A stretch of DNA of 64,000 nt from Valencia hispanica (lineage: Eukaryota; Chordata; Actinopteri; Cyprinodontiformes; Valenciidae): assembly GCA_963556495.2 (NCBI GenBank), contig OY747702.1, positions 16,666,903 through 16,730,902 of the forward strand, written 5' to 3'. A program made the translations under genes and the position numbers. Within the stretch, counting starts at the first letter, position 1, and every line of letters starts with the position of its first letter. Of the stretch, positions 49,901 to 56,984 are shown piece after piece. The notes under the pieces were generated by a model. The model had not been told where the DNA came from and did no database searches. It saw only the letters and a program-made list of their open reading frames with translations.

Positions 49901-52900
49901 CGAGGAGCTTATCAGGTGTAATAGAGGGGATACTGCTGCGTTAATGCATCTTGAGAATATCAGCACAGCTAGTGTGAGAAATGCTTGCATCATGGAGCAA
50001 TAACAAGCACTGCTAATCTGTAGTCACCACGGTGTGTGTGTGTGTGTCCACTCCCCAGTAAGCAGTTCAGGTGATGCTAAACCATAAGGTTCACAGGGTT
50101 CATGTTTAATACTGTCTCAAGCAGATGTCTGGTATGCTGTCTGCTGTATGGAAGAGATGAGCTGAAGAGACTCAAACTCTTGCAAATGGCAAATGTGGGA
50201 TTTCTTAAAACTCTTTTTTTGTTTTGGATTTAAAAACGGAAAAAAACAAAACAAATGTAACACTCTGGCACCTAATTTCCCTCAGTATGTCCCTGGTTTC
50301 CATAGCAATAGGAAGAAATGGAAATAAATTCAGTGGACCTACATTTGGATGTGTTGATTTGTCTGAATCCGTCCACTCGGGTAATCACCAAGTTATTATG
50401 CAGCAGGATGTAATGTTTGTCATTGCTAGGGAAAGCTTGCCTCGGGTGTTTTTGATAACTCTCCTGTTGGACAAATCTTCTTCTTCTTGGACGTGAAAAA
50501 TGTTGCTCAACAGAATACCAGTGTTTGGGATTTCAGAATGCAGTTTGGATTTCATAGCAGATTTCTGAGGTTTCTTCCCAGGCAAGAAATGGTCTCGGAG
50601 GCATTGAGTGTTTAGCCACTCTCGGCTTGTTTTTGTCTCCTTAGTCGGGTTTTTTCTGACTCTGTAATGTTGTGTTATCTCTAAACCTGTTAGTTGTTTT
50701 TCCTCCGTTTTCACATGAACTTACTTCCAGAATATTAAAGCAGGCCTTTTAAAATGCAACCCTGGTGATGCAAGGCTTAAACAACCTCGTTCTACCTTCA
50801 TTTCTCTCCGCCCCGTCTCGCGTATTTCAATCTTCATGTTGTGTTGTTCCGGTGCTTCTAACCTCGGGCGTTTCGAGGAGCCATTAACCAATCCCTGTAC
50901 TTTTTGACAGATGACGCATGACCAGGGCCATCCATTATGTGTAATTCATGCCTGTGGCTTAAGGTTCTAATATTTCTTCTAACCCCTTTGTCTGACAGAG
51001 CCTCAGTCCCTATTTATCACCTCTATGCTTATGCTGCTGAGATAGGTGTTATATTGCAAATAATTGTTTAAAGGAGAGGCTGTGTGTTTTTCACTGATCT
51101 AAAACAAATTGCTCTGCCCTTCAAGCAGCTTCTAAAGCATTTGAGTAAAATGTAAGGTGGCATCATTTGATCTGCTGAATGAGTCAGTGCTCGTCTTATT
51201 AAGCAACCAGACAAATTCCACATAGGACTAAATGGTTTTACCAGGGGCTAATTCTCTTTATAAAGGCTAAAACATTGACACAGACGCATCAAAGAAGGAA
51301 ATACTGAAATCTAATTGATTTTTCCTTTTTAAAAGAACATCAGTCATATGTCAAAATGATGGATGAAGTCCTAAATAAGATTACAGGAATCACATTTCTA
51401 CAGAAACAGAAAGTCCCAGTGTTTTCCTGGTGATCAAATGTAAGTGTGTGTCAGCAGTTTATGGAGGTGTTTCCTGTAATAAAACAAGGTACTCTAAAGT
51501 ACTCCACAGTTTGGATTAAGAAAGAGGAATGGTGCAAGGCATAGCCGTAGAGCTGGCTGTACGGAGGCTATTGGTCTTCGACGCAGCTGTCTAAGCCTCG
51601 GGACCCTTCTTTCTCTGTCTCTCTTTGAATGACGACCACTGGTGCCAAATCTTTACAAATAAACCCAACCAAAAAGCAAATAGTAAAAATAAAACAAAGG
51701 TTATCTTTAAATCCTTCCAACCTCTGTTAAACTGATAAATTAAAAAGATTATCCTTGGTCATTTACTCATTTAGTGGAGCAAAACAATGAAATGCCCATG
51801 AGGCATAAAATGATGGTATTTGACCGTTTCAGTTTGACAAAAGGTCATGTGATGGCGAAATGATTGGGTCAGAGCATTGCCAAGCTGCAGCTCTTCAAGC
51901 AGTGCTGGTGAGCTAGTGTCCAAAGCACGTTGAAGCAGTTGGGTAGCTAACCCTGGACCATCTGGTTAGATCCAAAAGCTGCTGCAGCTCAAAAGTGCTG
52001 AAAAAAGCTGGTGCTGGTTTTGATAGAAAGTCAGAACCTATAGTACATCAGTTTGTTGCAAATGGAGTTAGCATAGCTGCAGACCAGTCATGTACTAAAA
52101 AACACCAACTGTGGGCAGATGAGATCTTAACCACAAAGCAATGAAACAAGGTGGCCCGATCTGATGAATCATGTATTTCTTTAACATCACATGAAAGGCT
52201 AGTTGCATGTCTGCGCTTACCTGATGGAGCACATGGTACCAGGATGAAGGTAATGCCAGCTTACATGGTGTGATGCTTGCCTTGGGCAATGTTCTGTTGG
52301 GAAACCTTGGTTCGTGCCATCCATGTGAATTGGACTTTGTACCAGCTACCTAAACGTTGTTGCAGAACCATGTTCATCCTTTAATGAAAGCTCTATTCTC
52401 TGATAGTTGTTGCCTTCTTTCCGCATGATAGTGCACCCGCAAAGCAAAAGCAGGGAATGATTTGAGGAGGACAACAACAAGTCTGAGGCATTGGCTTGGC
52501 TCTCGCAATTCTACAGATCTAAACCCAATCAAACACCAGTGGAACGAGTTGGACAATCAAGTCCAATCCGTGGAGGCCCTACCTCGTAACTTAAGCTTGA
52601 AGTATCTGCTGGTCACATCTTGTCACCAGATACTTCTTCACAACCTTAGAGGTCTGATGGAGACCATGCCTCGACGGGGCACATATGTCTTTGTGGAGAC
52701 CAGCACAATATTAATTCACAAAGTTATGCCTGATCAGTGTGTCTGTCAGAAGCAACATCTAGTCACCTTGGTAGTTTAGATGCATGTTGAAATTTTGAAA
52801 CAAGGATCAGTTCAGTCATCTCTGAAACTGAACTAGAAAGCAAGACTGTACAGTTTTTGGTGCTTGTTTGGCTTTGCGCGCTACAGTTCCGGTCAAATGG

Positions 52901-55900
52901 AATAATTTTTTTTAAGCATATGTTGTTGCATCTGGGCCTGCACAGTTTTCCAGAATTAATGGGATTGGTTCCTGAACTGTACAAGGGAATTTAACGGTCT
53001 CTAAAAACACAAATGTGTCATAAATAAATAAATATGATGATGCATAGACAGGCCTGTTGTTACCCTAATGTTATGGAAGGACTAAAGTGGGAGGTGGGAA
53101 TAATACAATATAGCTGGAAATATATAGCTATCAGACAAGGCTGCATAAGATACCCCAAGCAGTTTAGCATGCTTATTTAAAACAACAACCTTTCTTTAAA
53201 TTACTTAATTATATGTATATATTTATTAGTTTATTAGTTATATTGGCTTTATTTTATTGTTTTTGATCTTCTTTCAAGACATAATCATGTTTAGTACACC
53301 TTTATGTAGAAGTAAAGACAGTTTTACAACAGTTGAAAGGGGCTATATGCAACTTTTCCCCCAAAATAAACGTAACGATAGCCTTTTTATTTGACCATTT
53401 ATGACTCAAACATCTCCTGATGAGCATACTGACACCTTGTCAGCTCACAGTGGGTGCACCTAAAAGCCTGTATCCAATTTTTTCTATTTTCTGTCAGGTC
53501 GGATTTTCCCGCGCTGTCTGCGGATGTGACGTCAAGCGCGTTCATGTTAAACGTTTCAGATCATTCTGCCACTAGCGCTAGTCAGCACTCGCAAGCAGTT
53601 CAATGTATTGTGCGAATACACAGAAGAGACCAAGGACAACTCTGACAACAACAGTAACTCCACATAAGACAAAAAAAAGTTAAACCCCTGACAAGTGCCT
53701 GAAAAAGATCGAAGATTGAGAGCGACCGGCGTACGACCGCGGGCTGCGAGAGCGAGCAGAAAGGAAGAGCAGTTTCGTTTTTTGGCCACAGGTGTCAGCC
53801 GCGGGCTTAGATTTCAGAAAATTGCATATAGCCTCTTTTAAAGTTTTAAACCCCATAGTAGATAATCTGGCTTTGAAAATAAAGTAACCTAAATAACCAT
53901 TAAAAGCACCATATTTTCACATGTATCTCATGTATTCACATGTGTTTTTTTTCCCTTTTCCAATCCAGAGGCAGGCTTCGAACAGTTCCGTGTGGCAGAA
54001 AAGGCTCATGGGAGCTGGATGAAGCTCTACCTGGAAGGAAACACCTCTGAGGTCTTGACCAACATGGGCAAAAAAGTCCTGAAGCAGTACCTGGAGGCGT
54101 TGGCTGCCTTGAGTTTTGCTCTGAGCAAACAGCTGGGCAAATACGACATGTACTCAATGATTGCAGGAATGGTCTTTGTGTTCCAGGTGAGGACCCCAGA
54201 GTTTCTGAGCGGGTTTTGTCCCCGTATGGCAGTGCTGTGTTAATTGGTTTGCTCATTGAGCTCCACAACTGTGCAGATTGTTAAAATAGAAAAGAGAAAG
54301 TCAATAACATTTAAATGGGGATAAATAAAATGGAAGGTCTGTGTTAAACACTTTAACAGAAATTTAAATATTTACTTTCACTCATTGTTGTAATCAGGGA
54401 TGCAGATACTAATTGTAGCTAATTGTCATTCCTCAAGATCAGCATTAAAATGTTTTTACAGCCATCCGATTGTTAGCAGTCATTAATTATTTATGTTAGT
54501 AGCAGAGGTCATATCCAAGCACTGTGTGAGACAGAGCAGTTCCCGTGAAACAGGGTTTTACTATTATTTTAAATAAAAAAGCAAAAAAACAATATGGTTA
54601 TGGTAGCTGACATTTTAAACTGATCTTGGCATCTTATGTAAGCAGTTAGCAAAACTAAAACAGGAGTTTCTATATGTAGTTCCCCGAGATTGTAAGTCCT
54701 CACTTTAACTCTGTATGTGAGGATGCCAACATTTCCAAATCCAGCATTTTTCATGACAGAAGTAGGTTAAAAACTCAGAATTATAAAAACACAGCACTGA
54801 CCATATCATTTGTTGTTGCATCTCTAATTATGATTTTTAAGTCTTATACTTTTGTATGCAAATAGGAGGAAAATGGTAGTCAGATCCATCCATCCATTAT
54901 CTATACCGCTTATCCTTGCAAGGTCGCAGGGGAGCTGGTGCCTATTTCCATTGGGCGAAAGGCGGGGTACACCCTGGACAGGTCCCCAGTCCATTGCAGG
55001 GCAGGGAGGAAAGATGTCAGCAATTAACTAAGAAACCCAGTTTTTAAATGTCCATGTGTGAAAAGCTCAGGGCCCTCATTTATCAACCGTACTTACGCAC
55101 AGCTCTGTGCGTATTTTGTGTGTAGGAACAATTGTACGCATAGTGTGGTATTTACCATCTAGTACTGTTTCTAAATATAAGAACAGCTCTGACCATGCAT
55201 ACGCACAGAATCTAGTGGTAGAATGAGGTAACTGTAACACTGAAATAGTTTTACTTACTGAATATCTATCTCATCAGCTCATCACCTCTGCCAAGGAGCT
55301 CATGTTGGCGTCCGTCTGTCTTTTAGCAAAATAACTCGAAAGGTTTTGGACGGATTTGGATTAAAAGTTTCAGGAAATGTTAGAAATTTGCCAAGAAATA
55401 AATGATCAAATTTTGGGGGTGATCATGGATGGAGTGAATTGCAATCTGGGGGGTTTGCGAGGTGCTTTGCCCAGTTCTGCGGGGGGGGGGGACTGAAGCA
55501 GAGGAACCACTGATAATGGAGGGCAAAAACTATTGCGTTAAAATGAATTCGCGGTAACTATGACCATTTTCAAAAAGTCTGTTCATCATCAGTTTTTGCA
55601 TCACATATTTTTAACCTCAATGTCTTGTTTCGCTGTTTTGGCTATAATCTTCGGGAAGAACACAAGGATTTAATGGATGTGTCAGAGGATGTGGTGTGAC
55701 CAAATATGGATAATTGAGGGAGTTTCTGTATGCAAACGACTGAACGGGCACGAGCACCTAGGTACGCACATGTGAGATTTATCAACAGATGATTGCGGAG
55801 GAACATTTGATAAATCTGGATTTTGACTGTATGTACAAATATTCTAAATTTCACTCGTAAGATAGACTATAGGAGAGTTTCTACGAACGTTTAATAAATG

Positions 55901-56731
55901 AGGGCCTGGGATCCATTTGTAGTTCATTCAATCAGAAGATACATGTCAAGTTCAGAGTCAAACTGTACAATGTTCAAAGGAACTGTAGAAAACATGTTAA
56001 GTGTTAACAGTTGAGTTAGAAAACAAACTGAACCAGGATGGCGTCTTGTTTGGAAAGTTTACCTGAAATGAACAAATCTCCTAAAGCGGGGGTGCCCAGA
56101 TCCATTCCCCGAGAGCTGCTATCCTGCGACTTTTAGATGCATCCCTACTCCATCACACCTGAATAACACGAATGGCTCGTTACCAGGCCTCTGCAGAGCT
56201 GAATGACTGATGAGGGAGTTCAGTCACTTGATTCAGGTGTGTTGGAGAAGGGGTGAATCTACAGGCTGCAGGATGTTAGCTCGCCAGGACTAGATGTGGC
56301 CACCCCTATAGACATCTACCAGGTACATTGTATCTCCTAGAATACAACAGAGAGATGACTTACTTTTTAACTTAAAAGTTCTGGACATGAAAGTTTGTGA
56401 AACTTTGCTTTTCCACACTTCTCCTCTTTCTCCCCTGGCCTTTAAGCTCCTGTTGGTTTTACTGCTGGCTATGCCTGAAGCCCTCAGCGGTGCCGCAGCC
56501 GTGGACCTTCCGGTCCTCTCATCCCTGCTCTCCCTGCCTTTCTACCTCTTGTTCCTGCTCCTTGCCTCAGTGCATGTGTTGGTGTGCACATCTGCAGAGA
56601 GCTCCTGTTACTTCTGCAGTCTCTCCTGGGGTCTCGTGTTTGCTGCCATTGCCTTCTCCTCAGCAGTGTTCTGCATTCTGATCTCAGTAGCAACACGGAG
56701 ACTCCCCCTCGGACCAATGATTCATGGGAAG
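8794..56731 (+). CDS. pigg: PIGG, GPI ethanolamine phosphate transferase 2 (N-terminal 538 codons)
   Basis: Eight exons join in one frame from ATG 8794 (context accaccATGA). The family is an ER membrane enzyme that transfers ethanolamine phosphate from phosphatidylethanolamine to the second mannose of the GPI anchor, working with PIGF. Residues 7-27 form a signal-anchor helix. The alkaline-phosphatase-type lumenal domain follows, with its metal and catalytic motifs: VVDALRED (Asp74), PTVTMPR (candidate nucleophile Thr113 or Thr115), [15 protein letters not shown] (Asp219, His223), CGDHGM (Asp268, His269) and GSHGG (His277). All key residues are present. From about residue 435 the multi-pass membrane region begins, with three helices in exon 8. 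The usual length is ~980 residues, so the remaining membrane exons lie past 64000. Introns are unusually long (20.5, 6.3, 4.4 and 11.7 kb) and full of transposons. Intron 6 uses a GC donor. Confidence 0.95.
8985..9007. repeat. Poly(C) run of 23 in PIGG intron 1
   Basis: Uninterrupted C tract in a 102 bp intron, 37 bases after the donor and 42 before exon 2. It may act as a pyrimidine-rich tract and is prone to length errors. Confidence 0.9.
9050..9255 (+). CDS. pigg: PIGG coding exon 2
   Basis: Acceptor catcctcacag, donor gtaata. It carries [18 protein letters not shown] with the first metal-binding Asp, and [12 protein letters not shown] with the nucleophile Thr. It ends in phase 0 at residue 120. 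Confidence 0.95.
9480..9862. repeat. Dispersed repeat A, copy 1
   Basis: Contains 'tcgcgatatatcgtatcgcc' near its right end and 'gtttgtggctgtcttcacct' in the middle. It is similar over ~370 bp to 12525-12897 in the same orientation. Likely a non-autonomous DNA element; class not settled. Confidence 0.7.
9975..10423. mobile_element. hAT-type non-autonomous element inside Tc1
   Basis: The left end cacatgtgtcaagctc pairs with the right end gagtttgacaacccctg (reverse complement caggggttgtcaaactc). The flanks atctaaac and acctaaga are a decayed 8 bp target duplication (5 of 8). Removing the element rejoins the Tc1 sequence. It is itself interrupted at 10027-10185. Confidence 0.7.
10027..10185. 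mobile_element. Palindromic hAT MITE inside the hAT element
   Basis: Starts cagtggtgtccaa and ends ttggacacccctg-like (agctggacacccctg), flanked by a perfect 8 bp duplication ctctagac (10019-10026 and 10186-10193). The arms are complementary over much of the length. Same family as 56087-56309 and 60962-61182. Confidence 0.85.
10935..11565 (-). mobile_element. Tc1-like (Sleeping-Beauty-like group) right part
   Basis: Landmarks: 'catgtgggacgttctgccgt', 'tctggaaattgcaccttagg', 'tggaggtccacaattctttt', 'catccacaggtgtacctcaa', and the terminal sequence ending 'atgtaaatatctggcttcaa' then ctgta near 11565. The transposase N-terminal coding part is implied on the minus strand but broken. Confidence 0.7.
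11800..12090 (+). mobile_element. Tc1/mariner transposase fossil
   Basis: The plus strand has 'cacagtggtggagggttaat' followed by 'gattagggcttgttttgcaa' and 'atgctggcccagta', the decayed GG..M.WACFA region of a fish Tc1/mariner transposase. Several deletions. Confidence 0.5.
12525..12897. repeat. Dispersed repeat A, copy 2
   Basis: Similar to 9480-9862 in the same orientation, sharing 'agtatcgcgatatatcgtat', 'gatctagtgataaaactgga' and 'gtttgtggctgttttcacct'. It has an extra ~30 bp 'ccccagtattgggatacata' segment near the right end. Confidence 0.7.
12898..14449. other. PIGG intron 2 segment, nothing recognised
   Basis: No repeat end, exon or RNA gene that I can support. 13200-13420 is locally richer in CpG than its surroundings. 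The open frames there have no recognisable domain. Confidence 0.45.
14450..14768 (-). mobile_element. LINE fossil (Rex1-like), minus strand
   Basis: Plus-strand phrases 'aggatgtgtggggtcagcac', 'gaggatggttgttcttcttg' and 'gaacaggttaaggtccaagt' with 'ggttctgacc' are typical of the reverse complement of a fish LINE ORF2 C-terminal part. No frame survives. Confidence 0.4.
15067..15189 (+). pseudogene. Truncated Myb/SANT-like ORF of Harbinger element
   Basis: ATG in context accatgg opens [20 protein letters not shown] then [10 protein letters not shown], then meets a stop after 40 codons. The pattern (basic start, NFT-E-EVLV-EVE-RK) resembles the N-terminal Myb-like DNA-binding domain encoded beside Harbinger transposases and in NAIF1-like proteins. 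Coding similarity stops where an L2-type tail begins at about 15160, so the ORF was cut by that insertion. Confidence 0.5.
15160..15480 (-). mobile_element. L2-type LINE 3' tail
   Basis: 'aatcaatcaatcattgtttg' then 'tctatatagagatttacatc' and 'caaagtgcttcagagtaaaa' resemble the reverse complement of the AAGCACTTT…TATATAAA type 3' tails seen in fish L2 elements and related SINEs. It splits the Harbinger element. Confidence 0.45.
16337..17089. other. PIGG intron 2 segment, nothing recognised
   Basis: AT-rich intron. No exon or repeat family that I can name. Confidence 0.45.
17090..17850 (-). mobile_element. Tc1/mariner transposon fossil
   Basis: Minus-oriented transposase remnant. Plus-strand landmarks are 'ccatgactcttccacctctg' with 'tgcttcacaact', 'acatctgtccaaagaacatt' and 'cctcagtctgcccttggtgt'. 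It belongs to a different Tc1/mariner family from the 9863 and 24770 copies and is heavily decayed. Confidence 0.6.
18750..19140 (+). mobile_element. Tc1-like transposase fossil
   Basis: 'gtcaagcacagaggtggaac' then 'cattatgctggggctgctta' encodes a decayed VKH-GG--MLWG motif on the plus strand. 'ctgacacaacacctacaacc' and 'gtgacctagcccgtctgcag' follow in the expected order. No intact frame. Confidence 0.6.
19141..21449. other. PIGG intron 2 segment with (TA)n at 19895-19919
   Basis: Only a (TA)12 microsatellite followed by a T tract is recognised. The open frames here (for example around 20166-20495) carry no motif. Confidence 0.5.
21450..21652 (+). mobile_element. L2-type LINE 3' tail
   Basis: 'ttttatgtaaagcactttga' and 'gaattgtgctatacaaataa' then 'acttgccttgcctt' form a classic fish L2 3' end on the plus strand. 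It is the reverse-complement counterpart of the tail at 34505. Confidence 0.7.
22095..22485. mobile_element. Tigger/pogo-like MITE, copy 1
   Basis: The left end 'tacaatcgaccccagtggat' and the right 'ccccacgaataggcaggctt' correspond to the TACAGTGGACCCCCGC…TATTCG type termini. Shares 'gaaaccgtcttagcactacc' and 'attggctgctttgtatacag' with 49010-49467. Classification is tentative. Confidence 0.6.
22486..23959. other. PIGG intron 2 segment, nothing recognised
   Basis: No exon or named repeat; a G-rich run at 23632-23640. Confidence 0.45.
23960..24690 (+). mobile_element. Tc1-like transposon, internally deleted
   Basis: Left end 'ggcaaaagtatccacacgcc', right end 'atatttgcaagacactg'. The plus strand retains 'gaagtggaagcaaaatgata', a DNA-binding region remnant near 24250-24370, and the motif [14 protein letters not shown] at 24425-24470. 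About half of the transposase gene is missing. Same family as the fragment at 62664. Confidence 0.8.
26029..29248 (+). mobile_element. Rex3 non-LTR retrotransposon (RTE clade), nearly full length
   Basis: Flanked by ATTTTA on both sides (26023-26028 and 29249-29254), a likely target duplication, and sits inside the Tc1 element. GC-rich compared with the surroundings. Contains tggcagaccggggtggtggt at 27872-27891, a sequence known from Rex3 and its standard PCR primers, and ends 'gcggaagaaaatggatggat' with the short GGAT tail typical of Rex3. Encodes an AP-like endonuclease followed by reverse transcriptase. Confidence 0.92.
26039..29218 (+). pseudogene. Rex3 ORF: endonuclease + reverse transcriptase, two frameshifts
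   Basis: Frame 1 (26039 to ~26800) has an N-terminal GC-rich part and the start of the endonuclease: [36 protein letters not shown] single-base gain in the C8 run 26794-26801 moves the endonuclease end ([32 protein letters not shown]) to another frame. A compensating loss at the G runs 27179-27191 returns to the first frame, open from 27212 to the TAA-proximal end at 29218. Reverse transcriptase motifs are present: [61 protein letters not shown] and [11 protein letters not shown] (catalytic Asp-Asp). The C-terminus has the [18 protein letters not shown] and [10 protein letters not shown] motifs. Translation frames otherwise lack stops over ~3.2 kb, suggesting a recent insertion. Confidence 0.88.
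29491..29691 (-). mobile_element. 5'-truncated Rex3 copy
   Basis: Reverse complement of the last ~200 bp of Rex3: CCAT-repeat tail, 'tttttcttccgcttatccgg', and the complement of the final codons ([24 protein letters not shown]). It lies 240 bp after the full-length copy in opposite orientation and 53 bp before PIGG exon 3. Confidence 0.92.
29745..29954 (+). CDS. pigg: PIGG coding exon 3
   Basis: Acceptor atccttccacag, donor gtgagtg. It encodes [20 protein letters not shown] through [19 protein letters not shown] to FFVSDYTE, 70 residues, phase 0 both sides. A Rex3 tail ends 53 bp before the exon and a Tc1 fossil starts about 90 bp after it. Confidence 0.95.
30045..30670 (-). mobile_element. 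Tc1-like transposon fossil
   Basis: Plus-strand landmarks: 'gtcgccgtcctgctggaagg' with 'tgaacc', 'cttccccacagcataatgct' with 'gctaccaccgtgtatcacct' (complement of the [12 protein letters not shown] block), and 'tcactaatgttctctaacaa'. Begins about 90 bp after the PIGG exon 3 donor. Confidence 0.8.
31100..31288 (+). CDS. pigg: PIGG coding exon 4
   Basis: Acceptor tgcatgttag, donor gtgagttt. It encodes [20 protein letters not shown] then [14 protein letters not shown], bearing the Asp and His metal ligands. 63 residues, phase 0. Confidence 0.95.
31289..33656. other. PIGG intron 4 start; LINE tail at 31838-31885, (GA)n at 32950-32978
   Basis: 'aacactttattaatctcaaa' with 'gggaagttag' at 31846 is a LINE 3' tail like the one at 7655 (minus orientation). 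A GA microsatellite lies at 32950-32978. The rest has no recognised feature. Confidence 0.45.
33657..34212. mobile_element. hAT-type non-autonomous element with 8 bp duplication
   Basis: Left end taggcctgtcacaataaaat, right end ttgtgaatgtgaaaggtgta, flanked by a perfect direct repeat cttcagaa (33649-33656 and 34213-34220). Internal 'aattatttctggggcaattt' with 'attgtccagc' is common in fish DNA elements of this type. 556 bp, no coding capacity. Confidence 0.75.
34505..35105 (-). mobile_element. L2-type LINE, 5'-truncated
   Basis: The minus strand encodes 106 residues (35098 to 34778) with [54 protein letters not shown] and [11 protein letters not shown], the C-terminal region of L2/CR1-clade reverse transcriptases. 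The 3' tail follows down to 'aggcaaggcaattttatctg' at 34507. ORF intact only for this stretch. Confidence 0.85.
35106..37576. other. PIGG intron 4, mostly unrecognised
   Basis: 35130-35700 has phrases (for example 'tgacggcctggtacatacca' and 'ttcagacagtggaaacaggc') reminiscent of a non-autonomous DNA element but ends were not resolved. 35760-37576 shows no supported feature. Confidence 0.35.
37577..37715 (+). CDS. pigg: PIGG coding exon 5
   Basis: Acceptor tttctggtag, donor gtaaac. It encodes [20 protein letters not shown] then [20 protein letters not shown], the last catalytic motifs of the phosphatase-like fold. Ends in phase 1. Confidence 0.95.
37716..38569. other. PIGG intron 5, first part
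   Basis: No recognised feature. Confidence 0.4.
38570..38800 (+). repeat. (CCAT/CCAC)n with attached dispersed repeat
   Basis: A CCAT/CCAC microsatellite (38573-38661) runs into 'tctatactcgcttgttcttg' and 'caaggtcacgggg', a fish repeat also seen at 40320 and 54886. The His/Pro-rich open frame across it is an artefact. Confidence 0.7.
38801..42083. other. PIGG intron 5, remainder
   Basis: Contains a short copy of the CCATCCATTATCTATACC repeat at 40320-40365, an (AAT)n run at 39988-40008 and a G-rich tract at 40943-40961. Otherwise unrecognised. Confidence 0.45.
42084..42296 (+). CDS. pigg: PIGG coding exon 6, GC donor
   Basis: Acceptor ttactcaag. It encodes [36 protein letters not shown] and [10 protein letters not shown]. 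The donor is agaaag|gcaagg, a non-canonical GC. Only this boundary gives the correct phase to exon 7 (…DYEKEAGFEQF…). Reading on meets a stop at 42329-42331. Confidence 0.92.
42297..43029. other. PIGG intron 6, first part
   Basis: AT-rich, nothing recognised after the GC donor. Confidence 0.45.
43030..44750 (-). mobile_element. L2-type LINE, 5'-truncated, broken ORF
   Basis: The minus strand reads, from right to left, a reverse transcriptase fragment (44597 to 44307) with [14 protein letters not shown] and [11 protein letters not shown], so the YADD core is present. Further on is a C-terminal segment (43987 to 43598) with [40 protein letters not shown] and [20 protein letters not shown]. Stops separate the two. 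The 3' tail ends at 'agtttatttatatagcgccg' (43050). An older copy than Rex3. Confidence 0.85.
44751..46899. other. PIGG intron 6 segment with (GGAT)n at 45782-45822
   Basis: The GGAT microsatellite follows 'gaaccctggataagtggata', resembling the degenerate 3' end of a GGAT-tailed LINE or SINE. The rest is unrecognised. Confidence 0.5.
46900..48010. mobile_element. Dispersed repeat B (hAT-like), copy 1
   Basis: Left end tagggctggacaatatagaa, right end gaagtatcatccaggccta (reverse complement taggcctggatgatacttc), about 1.1 kb. A second copy of the left half starts at 63468. No transposase frame recognised. Flanks tttactgt and tgtcctct match at 5 of 8. Confidence 0.65.
48011..49009. other. PIGG intron 6 segment, nothing recognised
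   Basis: Homopolymer tracts (T runs at 48145-48170, C run at 48953-48963) only. Confidence 0.45.
49010..49467. mobile_element. Tigger/pogo-like MITE, copy 2
   Basis: Left end 'cagttgacccctcatattcg', right end 'ccactaataggcgggggtcc' then actgta (reverse complement tacagtggacccccgcctat). Similar to 22095-22485 through 'ctgtcttagcactactgcag' and 'ggttggctgctttgcaaata'. Confidence 0.65.
49462..49965 (-). mobile_element. Tc1-like transposon, internally deleted
   Basis: 'acattatgacctaatgccca' is the 3' end of the same Tc1 family as 51855-52745. 'caacagttttggagatgctc', 'atctagccatcaccatttgg' and 'ttaacccaatttcctgcttc' are the complement of its N-terminal transposase region. Most of the gene between is missing. 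It abuts the MITE at 49467. Confidence 0.7.
49966..51854. other. PIGG intron 6 segment with short (GT)n at 50033-50047
   Basis: 50760-51300 lacks recognisable repeats. No exon found. Confidence 0.4.
51855..52745 (+). mobile_element. Tc1-like transposase fossil, most of gene length
   Basis: In order on the plus strand: 'tgggtcagagcattgccaag', 'tgctggttttgatagaaagt', 'gcagaccagtcatgtactaa', 'aggtggcccgatctgatgaa' with 'tcatg', 'ggagcacatggtaccaggat', 'ttgggcaatgttctgttggg', 'caagtccaatccgtggaggc' and 'ggagaccatgcctcgacggg'. Colinear with a complete Tc1 transposase gene but with many stops and indels. Confidence 0.8.
52746..53335. other. PIGG intron 6 segment, nothing recognised
   Basis: AT-rich intron. 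Confidence 0.45.
53336..53838. mobile_element. MITE with 17 bp terminal inverted repeats
   Basis: Left aaaggggctatatgcaa, right ttgcatatagcctcttt (reverse complement aaagaggctatatgcaa), matching 16 of 17. Internal GC-rich patches around 53500-53780. No coding capacity recognised. It ends 130 bp before PIGG exon 7. Confidence 0.75.
53969..54186 (+). CDS. pigg: PIGG coding exon 7
   Basis: Acceptor ccaatccag, donor gtgagg. It encodes [20 protein letters not shown] through [20 protein letters not shown] to [15 protein letters not shown], the start of the membrane region. Ends in phase 0. Confidence 0.95.
54187..54884. other. PIGG intron 7, first part
   Basis: No recognised feature. Confidence 0.45.
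54885..55012 (+). repeat. CCATCCAT-headed dispersed repeat
   Basis: 'ccatccatccattatctata' with 'ccgcttatccttgcaaggtc' and 'gcgaaaggcggggtacaccc' with 'tggacaggtccccagtccat' form a common fish repeat, possibly a LINE/SINE 3' end in reverse. Related to 38570 and 40320. Confidence 0.65.
55070..55906. mobile_element. Harbinger-like non-autonomous element
   Basis: Left gggccctcatttatcaaccg, right gtttaataaatgagggcct (reverse complement aggccctcatttattaaac), 837 bp. Near both ends are 'tacgcaca' motifs typical of this group. Its middle (about 55295-55495) carries another fish repeat with 'ggcgtccgtctgtcttttag' and 'ttttggacggatttggatta', probably a nested insertion. Confidence 0.7.
56087..56309. 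mobile_element. Palindromic hAT MITE, copy 2
   Basis: Left 'cgggggtgcccagatccatt', right 'agatgtggccacccctata'. Internal complementary arms 'atcacacctgaataacacga' and 'tgattcaggtgtgttggaga'. Same family as 10027-10185 and 60962-61182. Confidence 0.7.
56447..56731 (+). CDS. pigg: PIGG coding exon 8 (last in window)
   Basis: Acceptor ctggcctttaag, donor gtgagtga. 95 residues with three membrane helices around [33 protein letters not shown] and [20 protein letters not shown]. The motif [12 protein letters not shown] is conserved in PIGG. The next exon was not found before 64000. Confidence 0.94.
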
Positions 56732-56984
56732 GTGAGTGAGACATCACAATATCAGCCAAAAATGGACATAAGCTGTGTTGGATCCTTGGAGATTTTCATT
56801 CATATTTATTAACAGTTAAAACCAGATTTATACATATGAATAAAAAGATTTTCTGACTTTCAGAAAATCAGACTAAAGCTTTCCTGTTTTAGGTCAGTTA
56901 TGATTGCAATAATTAGCAAATAATTCCTATTTGATAAAGGCTAGAGCATAAAGAGAGTACATATTTAGAGATTTTATTAAGCTT

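Noticed and set aside
50760..51300. Conserved non-coding element candidate in intron 6
   Set aside because: It is repeat-poor and evenly mixed in composition, but conservation cannot be judged without alignment.
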